DNA from: Streptomyces sp. 135
GTDB taxonomy: Bacteria; Actinomycetota; Actinomycetes; Streptomycetales; Streptomycetaceae
Direction of reading: 5' to 3'
Assembly (NCBI RefSeq): GCF_020026305.1
Contig: NZ_CP075691.1
Coordinates: 7,283,415-7,347,414 of the forward strand
Length of the DNA: 64,000 bases
Below the pieces are notes generated by a model. That model was given only the letters and a program-made list of their open reading frames with translations, ran no database searches and was not told where the DNA came from. This document shows, in pieces, positions 49,472 to 57,980 of the stretch (positions are counted from its first letter, which is position 1; every line of letters starts with the position of its first letter). The position numbers were made by a program, and so were the translations under genes.

Positions 49472-49512
49472 GAGTGGCCAGAAGGCCAGGTGCCGCAAGG
49501 ATCTGGCCACTC
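49472..49512. promoter_or_regulatory. 11-bp inverted repeat between quinone reductase and dppA
   Basis: GAGTGGCCAGA (49472-49482) and TCTGGCCACTC (49502-49512) are perfect inverted arms 19 nt apart, with an extra GGCCAGG between them. A candidate operator for the divergent pair; no regulator gene adjoins. Confidence 0.55.
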
Positions 49513-49600
49513 CCGCCATGCCGCGTGCCCCACGTGAGGCCCTGGTTAGGGTTGGTGTTCGACCGGCAGGTACGAGACACGGCAGTGAAGAGAGGGACGG

Positions 49601-50434
49601 GTGAAGATCCTCATCAGCGCCGACATGGAGGGCGCCACCGGAGTGACCTGGCCGGCCGACGTGCTGCCGGGCACCGCGCAGTGGGAGCGGTGCCGGACGA
49701 TGTTCACCTCGGACGTGAACGCCGCCGTGCTCGGTTTCTTCGACGGCGGTGCCGACGAGGTGCTCATCAACGAAGCGCACTGGACCATGCGCAACCTGCT
49801 CCTCGAAGAGCTGGACGAGCGGGCCCAGATGCTCACCGGGCGGCACAAGTCGCTGTCCATGGTCGAGGGCGTCCAGCACGGTGACGTGGACGGCATCGCG
49901 TTCCTCGGCTACCACGCGGGCGCCGGCATGGAGGGCGTCCTCGCGCACACCTACCTCGCCAACCAGATCACCGGCGTCTGGGTCAACGGCGTACGCGCCA
50001 GCGAAGGGCTGCTCAACTCCCATGTCGTCGCCGAGTACGGCGTCCCCGTGGTGCTCGTCACCGGCGACGACCTGGCCTGCGAGGACGCCCTCGGGTACGC
50101 GCCCGGCGCCTTGAAGGTCGCCGTCAAGGACCACGTGTCGCGCTACGCCGCCGTCTGCCGCACCCCGGCCCGCACCGCCGCCGACATCCGGGCCGCCGCC
50201 AAGGACGCCGCCGCACTCGCGGTGCGCCACGAACCGGTCGTGGGCGGACCGTTCACCGTGGAGGTCGAGTTCGACGCCGAGCACCTGGCGATGGCCTCGA
50301 CGGTCGTGCCGGGAGTGCGCCGTACGGGGGAGCGCAAGGTCGCGTACGACAGCGAGACGATGTACGAGGGGATCCGTACCTTCAAGGCGGTTACGACGAT
50401 CGCCTCCGCCGCCGTGGAGGAGCAGTATGGCTAG
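49601..50434 (+). CDS. dppA: D-aminopeptidase DppA (M55)
   Basis: Zinc aminopeptidase releasing N-terminal D-amino acids, e.g. D-Ala from wall-derived peptides; 277 residues from GTG 49601. The M55 zinc ligands are visible: Asp8 and Glu10 in SADMEGATG, His60 in NEAHWTM, His105 in GYHAGAG and Glu135 in RASEGLLNSH. It is first in a run of four coupled peptidase genes; its stop overlaps the M20 start (ATGGCTAG). Confidence 0.92.
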   Translation: MKILISADMEGATGVTWPADVLPGTAQWERCRTMFTSDVNAAVLGFFDGGADEVLINEAHWTMRNLLLEELDERAQMLTGRHKSLSMVEGVQHGDVDGIAFLGYHAGAGMEGVLAHTYLANQITGVWVNGVRASEGLLNSHVVAEYGVPVVLVTGDDLACEDALGYAPGALKVAVKDHVSRYAAVCRTPARTAADIRAAAKDAAALAVRHEPVVGGPFTVEVEFDAEHLAMASTVVPGVRRTGERKVAYDSETMYEGIRTFKAVTTIASAAVEEQYG

Positions 50435-51788
50435 CCAGCAGCAGGAGCCCGGGGGTCAGGCCGACCACGACCAGGTGGACGCGCGGGCGCTCGACGAGGT
50501 CGTCACCTTCACCTCCGAACTCATCCGCATCGACACCACCAACCGCGGCGGCGGCGACTGCCGCGAGCGGCCCGCCGCCGAGTACGCCGCCGAACGCCTC
50601 GCCGACGCGGGCCTCACCCCCACGCTCCTGGAACGCGCCCCGGGCCGCACGAACGTCGTCGCCCGCATCGAGGGCACCGACCCGGGCGCCGACGCGCTGC
50701 TCGTCCACGGCCACCTCGACGTCGTACCCGCGGAGGCGGCCGACTGGAGCGTGGACCCGTTCTCCGGCGAGATCCGCGACGGCGTCGTCTGGGGCCGCGG
50801 CGCGATCGACATGAAGAACATGGACGCGATGATCCTCGCGGTCGTACGGAGGTGGGCGCGCGCCGGGGTGCGGCCCCGGCGGGACATCGTGGTCGCCTTC
50901 ACCGCCGACGAGGAGGCCAGCGCCGCCGACGGCTCCGGGTTCCTCGCCGACCGGCACGCGCCGCTCTTCGAGGGCTGCACGGAAGGCATCAGCGAGTCGG
51001 GGGCCTTCACCTTCCACGACGGGCGCGGCAACCAGCTGTACCCGATCGCGGCGGGCGAGCGCGGCACGGGCTGGCTCAAGCTGACCGCCCGCGGCAAGGC
51101 GGGCCATGGCTCCAAGGTGAACCGCGCCAACGCCGTGAGCCGGCTGGCCGCCGCCATCGCCCGCATCGGCGAGCACCGCTGGCCGGTCCGGCTCACGCCG
51201 ACCGTGCGCGCCTCGCTCGTCGAACTGGCCGCGCTCTACGGCCTGGAGAGCGACCCCGAGGCGCCCGGCTTCGACGTCGACGCCTTCCTGGAGAAGCTCG
51301 GCCCGACCGCCGCGCTCGTCGAACCCACCGTCCGCAACAGCGCGAACCCGACGATGCTCCAGTCGGGTTACAAGGTCAATGTGATTCCTGGGGAGGCCGT
51401 GGCCTACGTCGACGGCCGCTTTCTGCCCGGCGGCGAGGAAGAGTTCCGCCACACGCTTGACCTGCTCACCGGCCCTGACGTCGACTGGGAGTTCCACCAC
51501 CGCGAGGTGGCGCTCCAGGCGCCGGTCGACTCGCCGACGTACGCGAGGATGCGGGCGGCCGTCGAGGAGTTCGCGCCCGAGGGGCACGTCGTGCCGTACT
51601 GCATGTCGGGCGGTACGGACGCGAAGCAGTTCTCGCGGCTCGGCATCACCGGCTACGGCTTCTCGCCGCTGAGAACACCGGAGGGCTTCGACTACCAGGC
51701 GCTCTTCCACGGAGTCGACGAGCGCGTCCCCGTCGACGCACTGCACTTCGGCGTCCGTGTCCTCGACCGCTTTCTGCGCACGGCCTAG
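50427..51788 (+). CDS. M20-family metallopeptidase
   Basis: Di-zinc amidohydrolase/peptidase, 453 residues. HGHLDVVPAEAADWS gives the first metal His/Asp; GRGAIDMKN supplies the bridging Asp; TADEEASAADG holds the catalytic Glu pair. The lid domain begins at GERGTGWLKLTARGKAGHGS. It resembles the ArgE/DapE/CPG2 group used for dipeptides or N-acyl amino acids. ATG 50427 overlaps dppA by 8 bp. The operon context suggests trimming of peptides after DppA. Confidence 0.9.
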   Translation: MASQQQEPGGQADHDQVDARALDEVVTFTSELIRIDTTNRGGGDCRERPAAEYAAERLADAGLTPTLLERAPGRTNVVARIEGTDPGADALLVHGHLDVVPAEAADWSVDPFSGEIRDGVVWGRGAIDMKNMDAMILAVVRRWARAGVRPRRDIVVAFTADEEASAADGSGFLADRHAPLFEGCTEGISESGAFTFHDGRGNQLYPIAAGERGTGWLKLTARGKAGHGSKVNRANAVSRLAAAIARIGEHRWPVRLTPTVRASLVELAALYGLESDPEAPGFDVDAFLEKLGPTAALVEPTVRNSANPTMLQSGYKVNVIPGEAVAYVDGRFLPGGEEEFRHTLDLLTGPDVDWEFHHREVALQAPVDSPTYARMRAAVEEFAPEGHVVPYCMSGGTDAKQFSRLGITGYGFSPLRTPEGFDYQALFHGVDERVPVDALHFGVRVLDRFLRTA

Positions 51789-51793
51789 GAAAA

Positions 51794-53800
51794 ATGGGGG
51801 AAGTACAGGACATGATGCAGACCCGCGCGTACGGATCATGGCCGTCGCCGATCGACGCCGAGCTGGCCGCCACCCACGACGGCGCGCCGGGGTACGTGGG
51901 CTTCGTCGGCGGCGAGGCGTGGTGGACCGAACCGCGCCCCACCGAGGGCGGCCGCCGCGCCCTGGTGAGACGGCTCCCCGACGGCGCGGAGCGCTCGGTG
52001 CTGCCCCCGCCGTGGAACGTGCGCAGCCGCGTCGTCGAGTACGGCGGCCGCCCCTGGACCGGGGCCGAGGGACCCGAGGGCCCGCTGCTCGTCTTCGCGA
52101 ACTTCGCCGACCAGCGCCTGTACGCGTACGAACCCGACGCCCCGGACGCGGCGCCGCGCCCCCTGACGCCGCTCGGCGACATCGGCGGCGGCCTGCGCTG
52201 GGCCGAACCGGTGCTCCGCCCCGACCGGGGCGAGGTGTGGTGCGTCCTTGAGGAGTTCACCGGGCCGCACCCCACCGACGTGCGCCGCGTCATCGCCGCG
52301 GTGCCCCTCGACGGCTCGGCGGCCGAGGACCGCGGCGCGGTGCGCGAACTGTCCGACGGCGCCCACCGGTTCATCACGGGCCCGCGTCTGTCGCCGGACG
52401 GAACCCGCGCCGCCTGGATCGGCTGGGACCATCCCCGCATGCCGTGGGACGGCACGGACCTGGTCCTCGCCGACGTGCGGGACGACGGCACCTTCGCAGC
52501 GGCCCGCACCTTCGCCGGCGGCCCCGAGGAGTCCGTCGCGCAGGTCGAATGGGCGCCGGACGGACGTCTGCTGTTCTCCAGCGACCGCACCGGCTGGTGG
52601 AACCTGTACCGCGCGGTGCCGGACGACGCGGGCAGCGTACGCCCGCTCTGCCCGCGCGAGGAGGAGTTCGCCGGGCCCCTGTGGCAGACCGGCCTCACCT
52701 GGTTCGCGCCGCTGGACAGCGGACTGATCGCCGTCGTGCACGGCAAGGGCGCCACCGCGCTCGGCATACTCGACCCCGAGACCGGCGAGGTCGTCGACGC
52801 GGCGGGCCCCTGGACGGAGTGGGCCTCCACCGTCGCCGCGCACGGCCCCCGCGTGCTCGGCGTCGCCGCCAGCCCGCGCAGCGCGTACGAGGTCGTGGAA
52901 CTGGACACCGGCACCGGCCACGCCCGCGTCGTCGGCGCCTGCCACGACGACCCGGTGGACCCCACGTACTACCCCGAACCCCAGATCCGCACCTTCGCGG
53001 GCCCCGCCGGACGCACCGTCCACGCCCACATCTACCCGCCGCACCACCCCGGCCACGTCGCGCCCGACGAGGAGCTGCCGCCGTACGTGGTGTGGGCGCA
53101 CGGCGGCCCCACCGGCCGCTCGCCGCTCGTCCTCGACCTGGCCATCGCCTACTTCACCTCGCGCGGCATCGGCGTCGCCGAGGTCAACTACGGCGGCTCC
53201 ACGGGGTACGGGCGCGCCTACCGCGACCGGCTGCGCGAGCAGTGGGGCATCGTGGACGTGGAGGACTGCGCGGCCGTCGCCCTGGCCCTGGCCGACGAGG
53301 GCACGGCCGACCGCGCCCGCCTCGCGATCCGCGGCGGCAGCGCGGGCGGCTGGACCACGGCCGTGTCCCTGGCCACCACCGACGTCTACGCCTGCGGGAC
53401 CATCATCTACCCCGTTCTCGACCTCGCGGCGTTCGCCTCGGGGGAGACCCACGACCTGGAATCGCGCTACCTGGAATCCATCGTCGGCCCGCTCGACGAG
53501 GTGCCGGGGCGGTACGCGGAGCGGTCGCCGCTGGAGCACGCCGAGGGTGTCACCGTCCCCTTCCTGCTGCTCCAGGGGCTCGACGACGTGGTCTGTCCGC
53601 CCGCCCAATGCGAACGGTTCCTCGCCGAGATGGAGGGGCGCGGCATCCCGCACGCCTACATCGCCTTCGAGGGGGAGGGGCACGGCTTCCGCCGCGCCGA
53701 CACGATGGTCCGCGCCCTGGAGGCCGAACTCTCCCTCTACGCCCAGGTGTTCGGAATCGACCTCGCGGGACCGCCGCCGACCCTGGAGCTCGCCAAGTGA
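51794..53800 (+). CDS. S9 prolyl-oligopeptidase-family serine peptidase
   Basis: Cytosolic peptidase/acylaminoacyl-peptidase type, 668 residues. An N-terminal seven-bladed propeller (about 20-390; LSPDGTRAAWIGWDHP, WAPDGRLLFSSDRTGWWNLY) gates an alpha/beta-hydrolase domain. The catalytic triad is Ser516 in RGGSAGGW, Asp598 in GLDDVVCPP and His630 in GEGHGFR. Its start is 5 bp after the M20 stop and its end overlaps the next gene by 4 bp. Confidence 0.92.
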   Translation: MGEVQDMMQTRAYGSWPSPIDAELAATHDGAPGYVGFVGGEAWWTEPRPTEGGRRALVRRLPDGAERSVLPPPWNVRSRVVEYGGRPWTGAEGPEGPLLVFANFADQRLYAYEPDAPDAAPRPLTPLGDIGGGLRWAEPVLRPDRGEVWCVLEEFTGPHPTDVRRVIAAVPLDGSAAEDRGAVRELSDGAHRFITGPRLSPDGTRAAWIGWDHPRMPWDGTDLVLADVRDDGTFAAARTFAGGPEESVAQVEWAPDGRLLFSSDRTGWWNLYRAVPDDAGSVRPLCPREEEFAGPLWQTGLTWFAPLDSGLIAVVHGKGATALGILDPETGEVVDAAGPWTEWASTVAAHGPRVLGVAASPRSAYEVVELDTGTGHARVVGACHDDPVDPTYYPEPQIRTFAGPAGRTVHAHIYPPHHPGHVAPDEELPPYVVWAHGGPTGRSPLVLDLAIAYFTSRGIGVAEVNYGGSTGYGRAYRDRLREQWGIVDVEDCAAVALALADEGTADRARLAIRGGSAGGWTTAVSLATTDVYACGTIIYPVLDLAAFASGETHDLESRYLESIVGPLDEVPGRYAERSPLEHAEGVTVPFLLLQGLDDVVCPPAQCERFLAEMEGRGIPHAYIAFEGEGHGFRRADTMVRALEAELSLYAQVFGIDLAGPPPTLELAK

Positions 53801-54726
53801 GACCCCTCGTACGGCCCGCGCGCCTGACCCCCGGCGCGCGCGTCGCCGTCGTCGCGCCGAGCGGCCCCGTCCCCGAGGAGCGCCTGGAGGCGGGCCTGGA
53901 CATCCTGCGCGGCTGGGACCTGGACCCGGTCGTCATGCCCCATGTCCTTGACCGCCACCCGGAGTTCGACTACCTCGCGGGGACGGACGCCGACCGCGCG
54001 CGCGACCTGGAGCGGGCGTGGTGCGACCCGGCCGTCGCCGCCGTGTTCTGCGCCCGCGGCGGGTACGGCGTCCAGCGCATGGTCGACCTCGTCGACTGGA
54101 CCGCCCTGCGGGCGGCCGGGCCGAAGGTGTTCCTCGGCTACAGCGACATCACCGCGCTGCACGAGGCGTTCGCCACGCGGCTCGGGCTCGCCACCCTGCA
54201 CGGCCCGATGACCGCCACGGCCGACTTCCTCAAGAACGCGGACGCCCAGGACCACCTGCGCGCCACGCTGTTCACCCCGGAGGAAGTGCGGGTGATCACC
54301 GCGCCCGCGCGTGCCACACCCCTGGTCGGCGGCCGGGCCAGGGGCGTCACGCTCGGCGGCTGCGTTTCGCTGCTCGCCGCCGAGATCGGGACGCCGGGGG
54401 CGCGGGCCGGTGCGCGTGGCGGCCTGCTGTTCCTGGAGGACATCGGCGAGGAGGCGTACCGCCTGGACCGCATCCTCACCCAGCTCCTGCGCGCCGGCCG
54501 GCTGGACGGTGTCGCAGGGATCGCCCTCGGCTCCTGGGAGCTGTGCGGGCCGTACGACACAGTGCGCCGCCTCTTCGCCGACCGGCTCGGCGGACTCGGC
54601 GTGCCCGTGGTCGAGGAGTTCGGCTTCGGGCACTGCGACGGGGCGCTGACGGTGCCGTTCGGGGTGGCCGGTGAACTGGACGCGGACGCGGGGACGTTGA
54701 CGCTGGATGTCCCCGCGCTGACCTGA
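53797..54726 (+). CDS. LD-carboxypeptidase (S66, LdcA/MccF-like)
   Basis: Cleaves the bond before a terminal D-Ala in tetrapeptides from peptidoglycan, or acts MccF-like on peptidyl conjugates; 309 residues. GTG 53797 overlaps the S9 stop. The motif ARGGYGVQRMVDLVDW is diagnostic. The Ser116 nucleophile lies in GYSDIT; LFLEDIGEE carries the catalytic Glu and FGFGHCDG the His. With DppA, M20 and S9 it makes a pathway for mixed L/D peptides, fitting murein peptide recycling or detoxification. Confidence 0.9.
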   Translation: MRPLVRPARLTPGARVAVVAPSGPVPEERLEAGLDILRGWDLDPVVMPHVLDRHPEFDYLAGTDADRARDLERAWCDPAVAAVFCARGGYGVQRMVDLVDWTALRAAGPKVFLGYSDITALHEAFATRLGLATLHGPMTATADFLKNADAQDHLRATLFTPEEVRVITAPARATPLVGGRARGVTLGGCVSLLAAEIGTPGARAGARGGLLFLEDIGEEAYRLDRILTQLLRAGRLDGVAGIALGSWELCGPYDTVRRLFADRLGGLGVPVVEEFGFGHCDGALTVPFGVAGELDADAGTLTLDVPALT

Positions 54727-54762
54727 CACGCGCGCTCCCGGAAGAAACCGCTGTCACGGTCG

Positions 54763-54792
54763 TTGACCTGGCTCTGACACGTGTCACAACAT
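54763..54792 (+). promoter_or_regulatory. promoter with embedded 12-bp palindrome before the S15 hydrolase
   Basis: TTGACC (54763-54768) is a plausible -35, with CAACAT (54787-54792) 18 nt on. The spacer carries TGACACGTGTCA (54775-54786), a perfect palindrome well placed to act as a repressor site. Confidence 0.5.
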
Positions 54793-54858
54793 GAGCGGGG
54801 CCGGCACTTACCGGTCAGTAGTCGCCAGTTGTCGGATGTCCTCAGCGTGGAGGTCCCC

Positions 54859-56628
54859 TTGTCCCGTCGCCGTGCCCTGACCCTCGCCGCAGCGGCGGCG
54901 CTCGCCGCGCCGCTCGCCGTCGCCGCGCCCGCCCCGGCCGGCGCGGCGGAGCGATACACCGTCACCGCGCTGAAGTTCACCGTCCAGGCGGGCGGCAGGA
55001 GCTGCACCGTCGACGCCGACCTGTACCGGCCCGCCGGGGTGGACGCCGCGCATCCCGCCCCCGCGGTGCTCTCCACCAACGGCTTCGGCGGCAGCAAGTC
55101 CGACGGATCGACCGCCGCGGTCGGCAAGGCGTTCGCCGAGCGCGGCTACGTCGGTCTCGTCTACTCCGGCCTCGGCTTCGGCAGGTCCGGCTGCCTGATC
55201 TCCCTGGACGACCCGGAGATCGACGGCAGGGCCGCCTCCGGGCTCGTCGACTTCCTCGCCGGTGAGCGGGCCGCCGACGACGGCACCAAGGTCGACTACG
55301 TCACCGCCGACCGTGTGGGCGACCCGCGTGTCGGCATGATCGGCGGTTCGTACGGCGGCGCCGTCCAGCTCGCGACCGCCGCCGTGGACCGCCGGGTCGA
55401 CGCCCTCGTCCCGATGATCACCTGGCACGACCTGGCGTACTCCCTCGATCCGAACAACGCCGCCGACCGGAGCGTGCCCGGCGCCGCCAAGTGGCAGTGG
55501 ATGAACGGCTTCTACCTCATCGGCGAGGGTCAGCCGCTGCTCGTCCCGAACCTCGATCCGTCGCGCGTCAACCGCCTCGGCTGCCTGCACTTCGTCACCA
55601 AGGCCTGCGAGACGATCCGCACGCTCAACTCCGGCCGCTATCCGGCGGACCGCACCAAGGCCCTCCAGGAGTTCGCGCGCGGCGTCTCCCCGGTCTCGTA
55701 CCTCGACAAGGTGAAGGCGCCCACGCTCCTCGTGCAGGGCCAGGCCGACACTCTCTTCAACCTCAACGAGGCCGAGGCGACGTACAGGACGCTCACGGCG
55801 CAGGGCACCCCGGCGAAGATGATCTGGCAGTCCTGGGGCCACAGCGGCGGCGTGCGGGACGCGGCGTCGGGCGAACTCAACCTGGAAGAGGGGAACTTGG
55901 AGACGTCGTATGTGGGGCGGCGGATCCTCGCCTGGTTCGACCGCTACCTCCAGAAGAAGAAGGGCGTCGACACCGGCCCCGCCTTCGCCTACCGCCGCGA
56001 CTGGATCGGCGACCCGGACACCACCTACGCCACCGCCTCCAAGGTCCCGCCGCTCGACCGCAAGCTGTACCTGTCCGGCGACGGCAAGCTGGTCGACAAC
56101 CGCGCGAAGGTGGCGCGCGGCAGCCGCGAGTACCGCAACCGGCTCGTCCCGACGAGCCATTCGGAGTCCTCACTCGCGGGACTGATCGGCCTGCCCGACC
56201 CCGCCCCGTACGACACCAGGGGCACCTACCTGGACTGGACGACCGAGCCCCTCACGGAGGATATGGACGTCGTCGGCGCCCCCAGGGCCACCCTGAAGGT
56301 GATCTCGCCGAGGACCGAGCGCGTGCAGCACTCCGGTGACGCGGCCGACAAGCTGGTCCTCTTCGCCAAGCTCTACGACGTGGCGCCCGACGGCAAGAAG
56401 ACGCTCGTCCACCGGCTCGTCTCACCCGTGCGGGTGCCGGACGTGACGAAGCCGTTCACCGTGTCGCTGCCGGGCATCGTGCACCGCTACGAGAAGGGCC
56501 ACCGGCTGCGGTTCGTGGTGGCGGCGAGCGACGGCGCGTACCTCGGCAACAAGGGCGTCAAGCCGGTCACGGTGACCAGCGCGCCCAAGGAAACCGGCGT
56601 CCTCGACCTGCCCGTGGTCCGCCACTGA
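54859..56628 (+). CDS. secreted S15/CocE-type serine hydrolase (X-Pro dipeptidyl-peptidase family)
   Basis: Exported alpha/beta-hydrolase, 589 residues. I choose TTG 54859 (LSRRRALTL) because GGAGG lies 5 bases before; GTG 54847 is possible. The Tat-like SRRRAL signal is cut near residue 32 (AGAAE). Ser nucleophile in MIGGSYGGAVQLA, Asp in LLVQGQADTLFN, His in WGHSGG. The C-terminal jelly-roll (from about residue 410, DVVGAPRATLKVISP) is the CocE/NonD domain. Substrate may be proline-rich peptides or esters. Confidence 0.88.
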   Translation: MSRRRALTLAAAAALAAPLAVAAPAPAGAAERYTVTALKFTVQAGGRSCTVDADLYRPAGVDAAHPAPAVLSTNGFGGSKSDGSTAAVGKAFAERGYVGLVYSGLGFGRSGCLISLDDPEIDGRAASGLVDFLAGERAADDGTKVDYVTADRVGDPRVGMIGGSYGGAVQLATAAVDRRVDALVPMITWHDLAYSLDPNNAADRSVPGAAKWQWMNGFYLIGEGQPLLVPNLDPSRVNRLGCLHFVTKACETIRTLNSGRYPADRTKALQEFARGVSPVSYLDKVKAPTLLVQGQADTLFNLNEAEATYRTLTAQGTPAKMIWQSWGHSGGVRDAASGELNLEEGNLETSYVGRRILAWFDRYLQKKKGVDTGPAFAYRRDWIGDPDTTYATASKVPPLDRKLYLSGDGKLVDNRAKVARGSREYRNRLVPTSHSESSLAGLIGLPDPAPYDTRGTYLDWTTEPLTEDMDVVGAPRATLKVISPRTERVQHSGDAADKLVLFAKLYDVAPDGKKTLVHRLVSPVRVPDVTKPFTVSLPGIVHRYEKGHRLRFVVAASDGAYLGNKGVKPVTVTSAPKETGVLDLPVVRH

Positions 56629-56658
56629 TGCCACCCGCCCCGCCGTGGAGGATGCGGG

Positions 56659-57015
56659 TCAGGTCGCGGCGACGCGGCGGTCCACGTACTCGAAGACGGC
56701 GCCGTCCGGGTGCATCGCGATGAGGTTGCGCCCGGCGGGGGTCGGGACCGGGCCCGCGATGACCCGGGCGCCGGAGGCGTTCAGCACGGCGTACGCCTCA
56801 TCCACGTCCCGCACCGCGATGGTCGCCGTGACCTTGCGGAGCACTTCCAGTTCCTGCTCGGGGCCGCTCATCAGCAGGAAGCAGCCGACCGCGGCCACGG
56901 ACACGCCGCCGCGTTCGAAGCGCATCGCCTTGCCGCCCGCGAGGCGCTCGTAGAACGCGACCGAGGACTCCAGGTCCTCGACGCAGACGCGCAGCGTGGT
57001 TCCCAGGATCTCCAT
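56659..57015 (-). CDS. glyoxalase/bleomycin-resistance-fold protein
   Basis: A 118-residue vicinal-oxygen-chelate protein with two beta-alpha-beta-beta-beta repeats. The start is MEILGTTLRVCVEDLESSVAFYERL (ATG 57015). Late motifs VRDVDEAYAVLNASGARVIAGPVPTPAGRNLIAMHPDGAVFEYVD keep a His and Glu of a metal site but the N-terminal metal His is not evident. Specific role unknown. Confidence 0.8.
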   Translation of the reverse strand: MEILGTTLRVCVEDLESSVAFYERLAGGKAMRFERGGVSVAAVGCFLLMSGPEQELEVLRKVTATIAVRDVDEAYAVLNASGARVIAGPVPTPAGRNLIAMHPDGAVFEYVDRRVAAT

Positions 57016-57138
57016 GATTGGAACGCCCTCACCTCTGTGACCGGCCAACGGCTCAGCAACGATTTCATGATTGCCCGCCCCCTCGCCACCGCCTCCGGCG
57101 AGGAGGTGACCTCAACTCGCCGGTCCGCCGGGCGCGAT

Positions 57139-57168
57139 GGAGGGCGGCACCGTCCGGTGCCGCCCTCC
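57139..57168 (-). terminator. strong hairpin after the bL37 gene
   Basis: A 13-bp perfect stem (57139-57151 with 57156-57168; GGAGGGCGGCAC paired with GTGCCGCCCTCC plus one C-G) closes a GTCC tetraloop 19 bases past the bL37 stop. Confidence 0.75.
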
Positions 57169-57186
57169 GACCGTCTCGCCCGCCGT

Positions 57187-57264
57187 TCAGGACTGGGGAC
57201 GGCTGCCGTGGTTCGCGCCGTTCTTGCGGCGGGCCTTCTTCTTGCGGCGTCGCTTCGAGGACAT
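57187..57264 (-). CDS. ribosomal protein bL37 (25 residues)
   Basis: Tiny, very basic ribosomal protein of the actinobacterial 50S subunit. The frame ATG 57264 to TGA 57187 encodes MSSKRRRKKKARRKNG followed by ANHGSRPQS. The basic run and the ANHG-RP ending match the bL37 peptide I recall from mycobacterial ribosome structures. GGAGG lies 7 bases before the ATG, and a strong hairpin follows the stop. It is too short for default gene callers. Confidence 0.85.
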   Translation of the reverse strand: MSSKRRRKKKARRKNGANHGSRPQS

Positions 57265-57392
57265 GGATACCTCCGTGTATCTGTGGTGCTTCCCGGGTGC
57301 GGACCCAGGCGATCACGCGCCGCCTACCCAGTCGGCGCACCTGCCAAGGTGTGGCCTGCGTCACGCCGCCGCGTGCCGCGCCGCGGCGTGCC

Positions 57393-57417
57393 GTTACCGG
57401 CCGGGGCCTTCGGGTAC
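57393..57417 (+). promoter_or_regulatory. sigma-B-like promoter of the holin-like gene
   Basis: GTTA (57393-57396), 15-nt spacer, GGGTAC (57412-57417) fits the Streptomyces stress sigma-B consensus (GTTT-N14-16-GGGTAT). The -10 ends only 9 bases before the ATG, implying a leaderless or nearly leaderless mRNA. Confidence 0.45.
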
Positions 57418-57426
57418 CCGGCGGCC

Positions 57427-57936
57427 ATGACTGGCCCCGAGAAACCTCTGACCGGCCTCGACAAGCAGCCGTTCGACAAGGCCCTGACCGACGAGCTGGT
57501 CCGCACGATCCGCACCGAACTGCGCGAGGAGTTCCGCGAGCAGACCAAGAAGCAGCGGCGCAAGGCCACGCTGTACGCCGCGTCGGGCGCCACCGCGCTC
57601 TACGCGGGCGCCGCGATCGCACTCGCCGCCGGGCTCGCCCTGGACCTTGCCCTGCCGGACTGGGCGGCGGCCCTGATCGTGGCCGCACTGCTCGGCGTCG
57701 CGGCGCTGCTGCTGCGCAACGCGGCACGACCGCGTGCGGGGCGCCCGACGCTTACCGGTACGCGGACCCGCGGTAAGCATACCGGTCGCCCCGGCCTCTC
57801 CCCGGACGGCCTCACCGCCCCCGGCGCCCCCCAGGGCGGCCCCTCCGCCCCCGCGGCCCCGCCGATGCCGCCCACGGCCCCCACCGTCCCCCGGGAGACG
57901 CCGGGCGGGGGTGACGGGGAGCGCGGGGAGCGCTGA
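57427..57936 (+). CDS. holin-like/DUF1469-type small membrane protein
   Basis: A 169-residue protein of unknown role. The N-terminal 45 residues are charged and helical (DELVRTIRTELREEFREQTKKQRRK). Two membrane helices follow (AASGATALYAGAAIALAAGLAL and AALIVAALLGVAALLL), then a Pro/Gly-rich cytosolic tail. This is the layout of the Phage_holin_3_6 family, common in actinobacteria as a stress-linked envelope protein and not a phage gene. No phage genes are nearby. Confidence 0.75.
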   Translation: MTGPEKPLTGLDKQPFDKALTDELVRTIRTELREEFREQTKKQRRKATLYAASGATALYAGAAIALAAGLALDLALPDWAAALIVAALLGVAALLLRNAARPRAGRPTLTGTRTRGKHTGRPGLSPDGLTAPGAPQGGPSAPAAPPMPPTAPTVPRETPGGGDGERGER

Positions 57937-57980
57937 CAGGCACTTCCCGCCTGGGATCGCTCCCGTGGGTGGGCGCGTGT

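Noticed and set aside
57427..57936. Prophage holin
   Set aside because: No lysin, integrase, capsid or tail genes nearby; the holin-like family is common in actinobacterial chromosomes.
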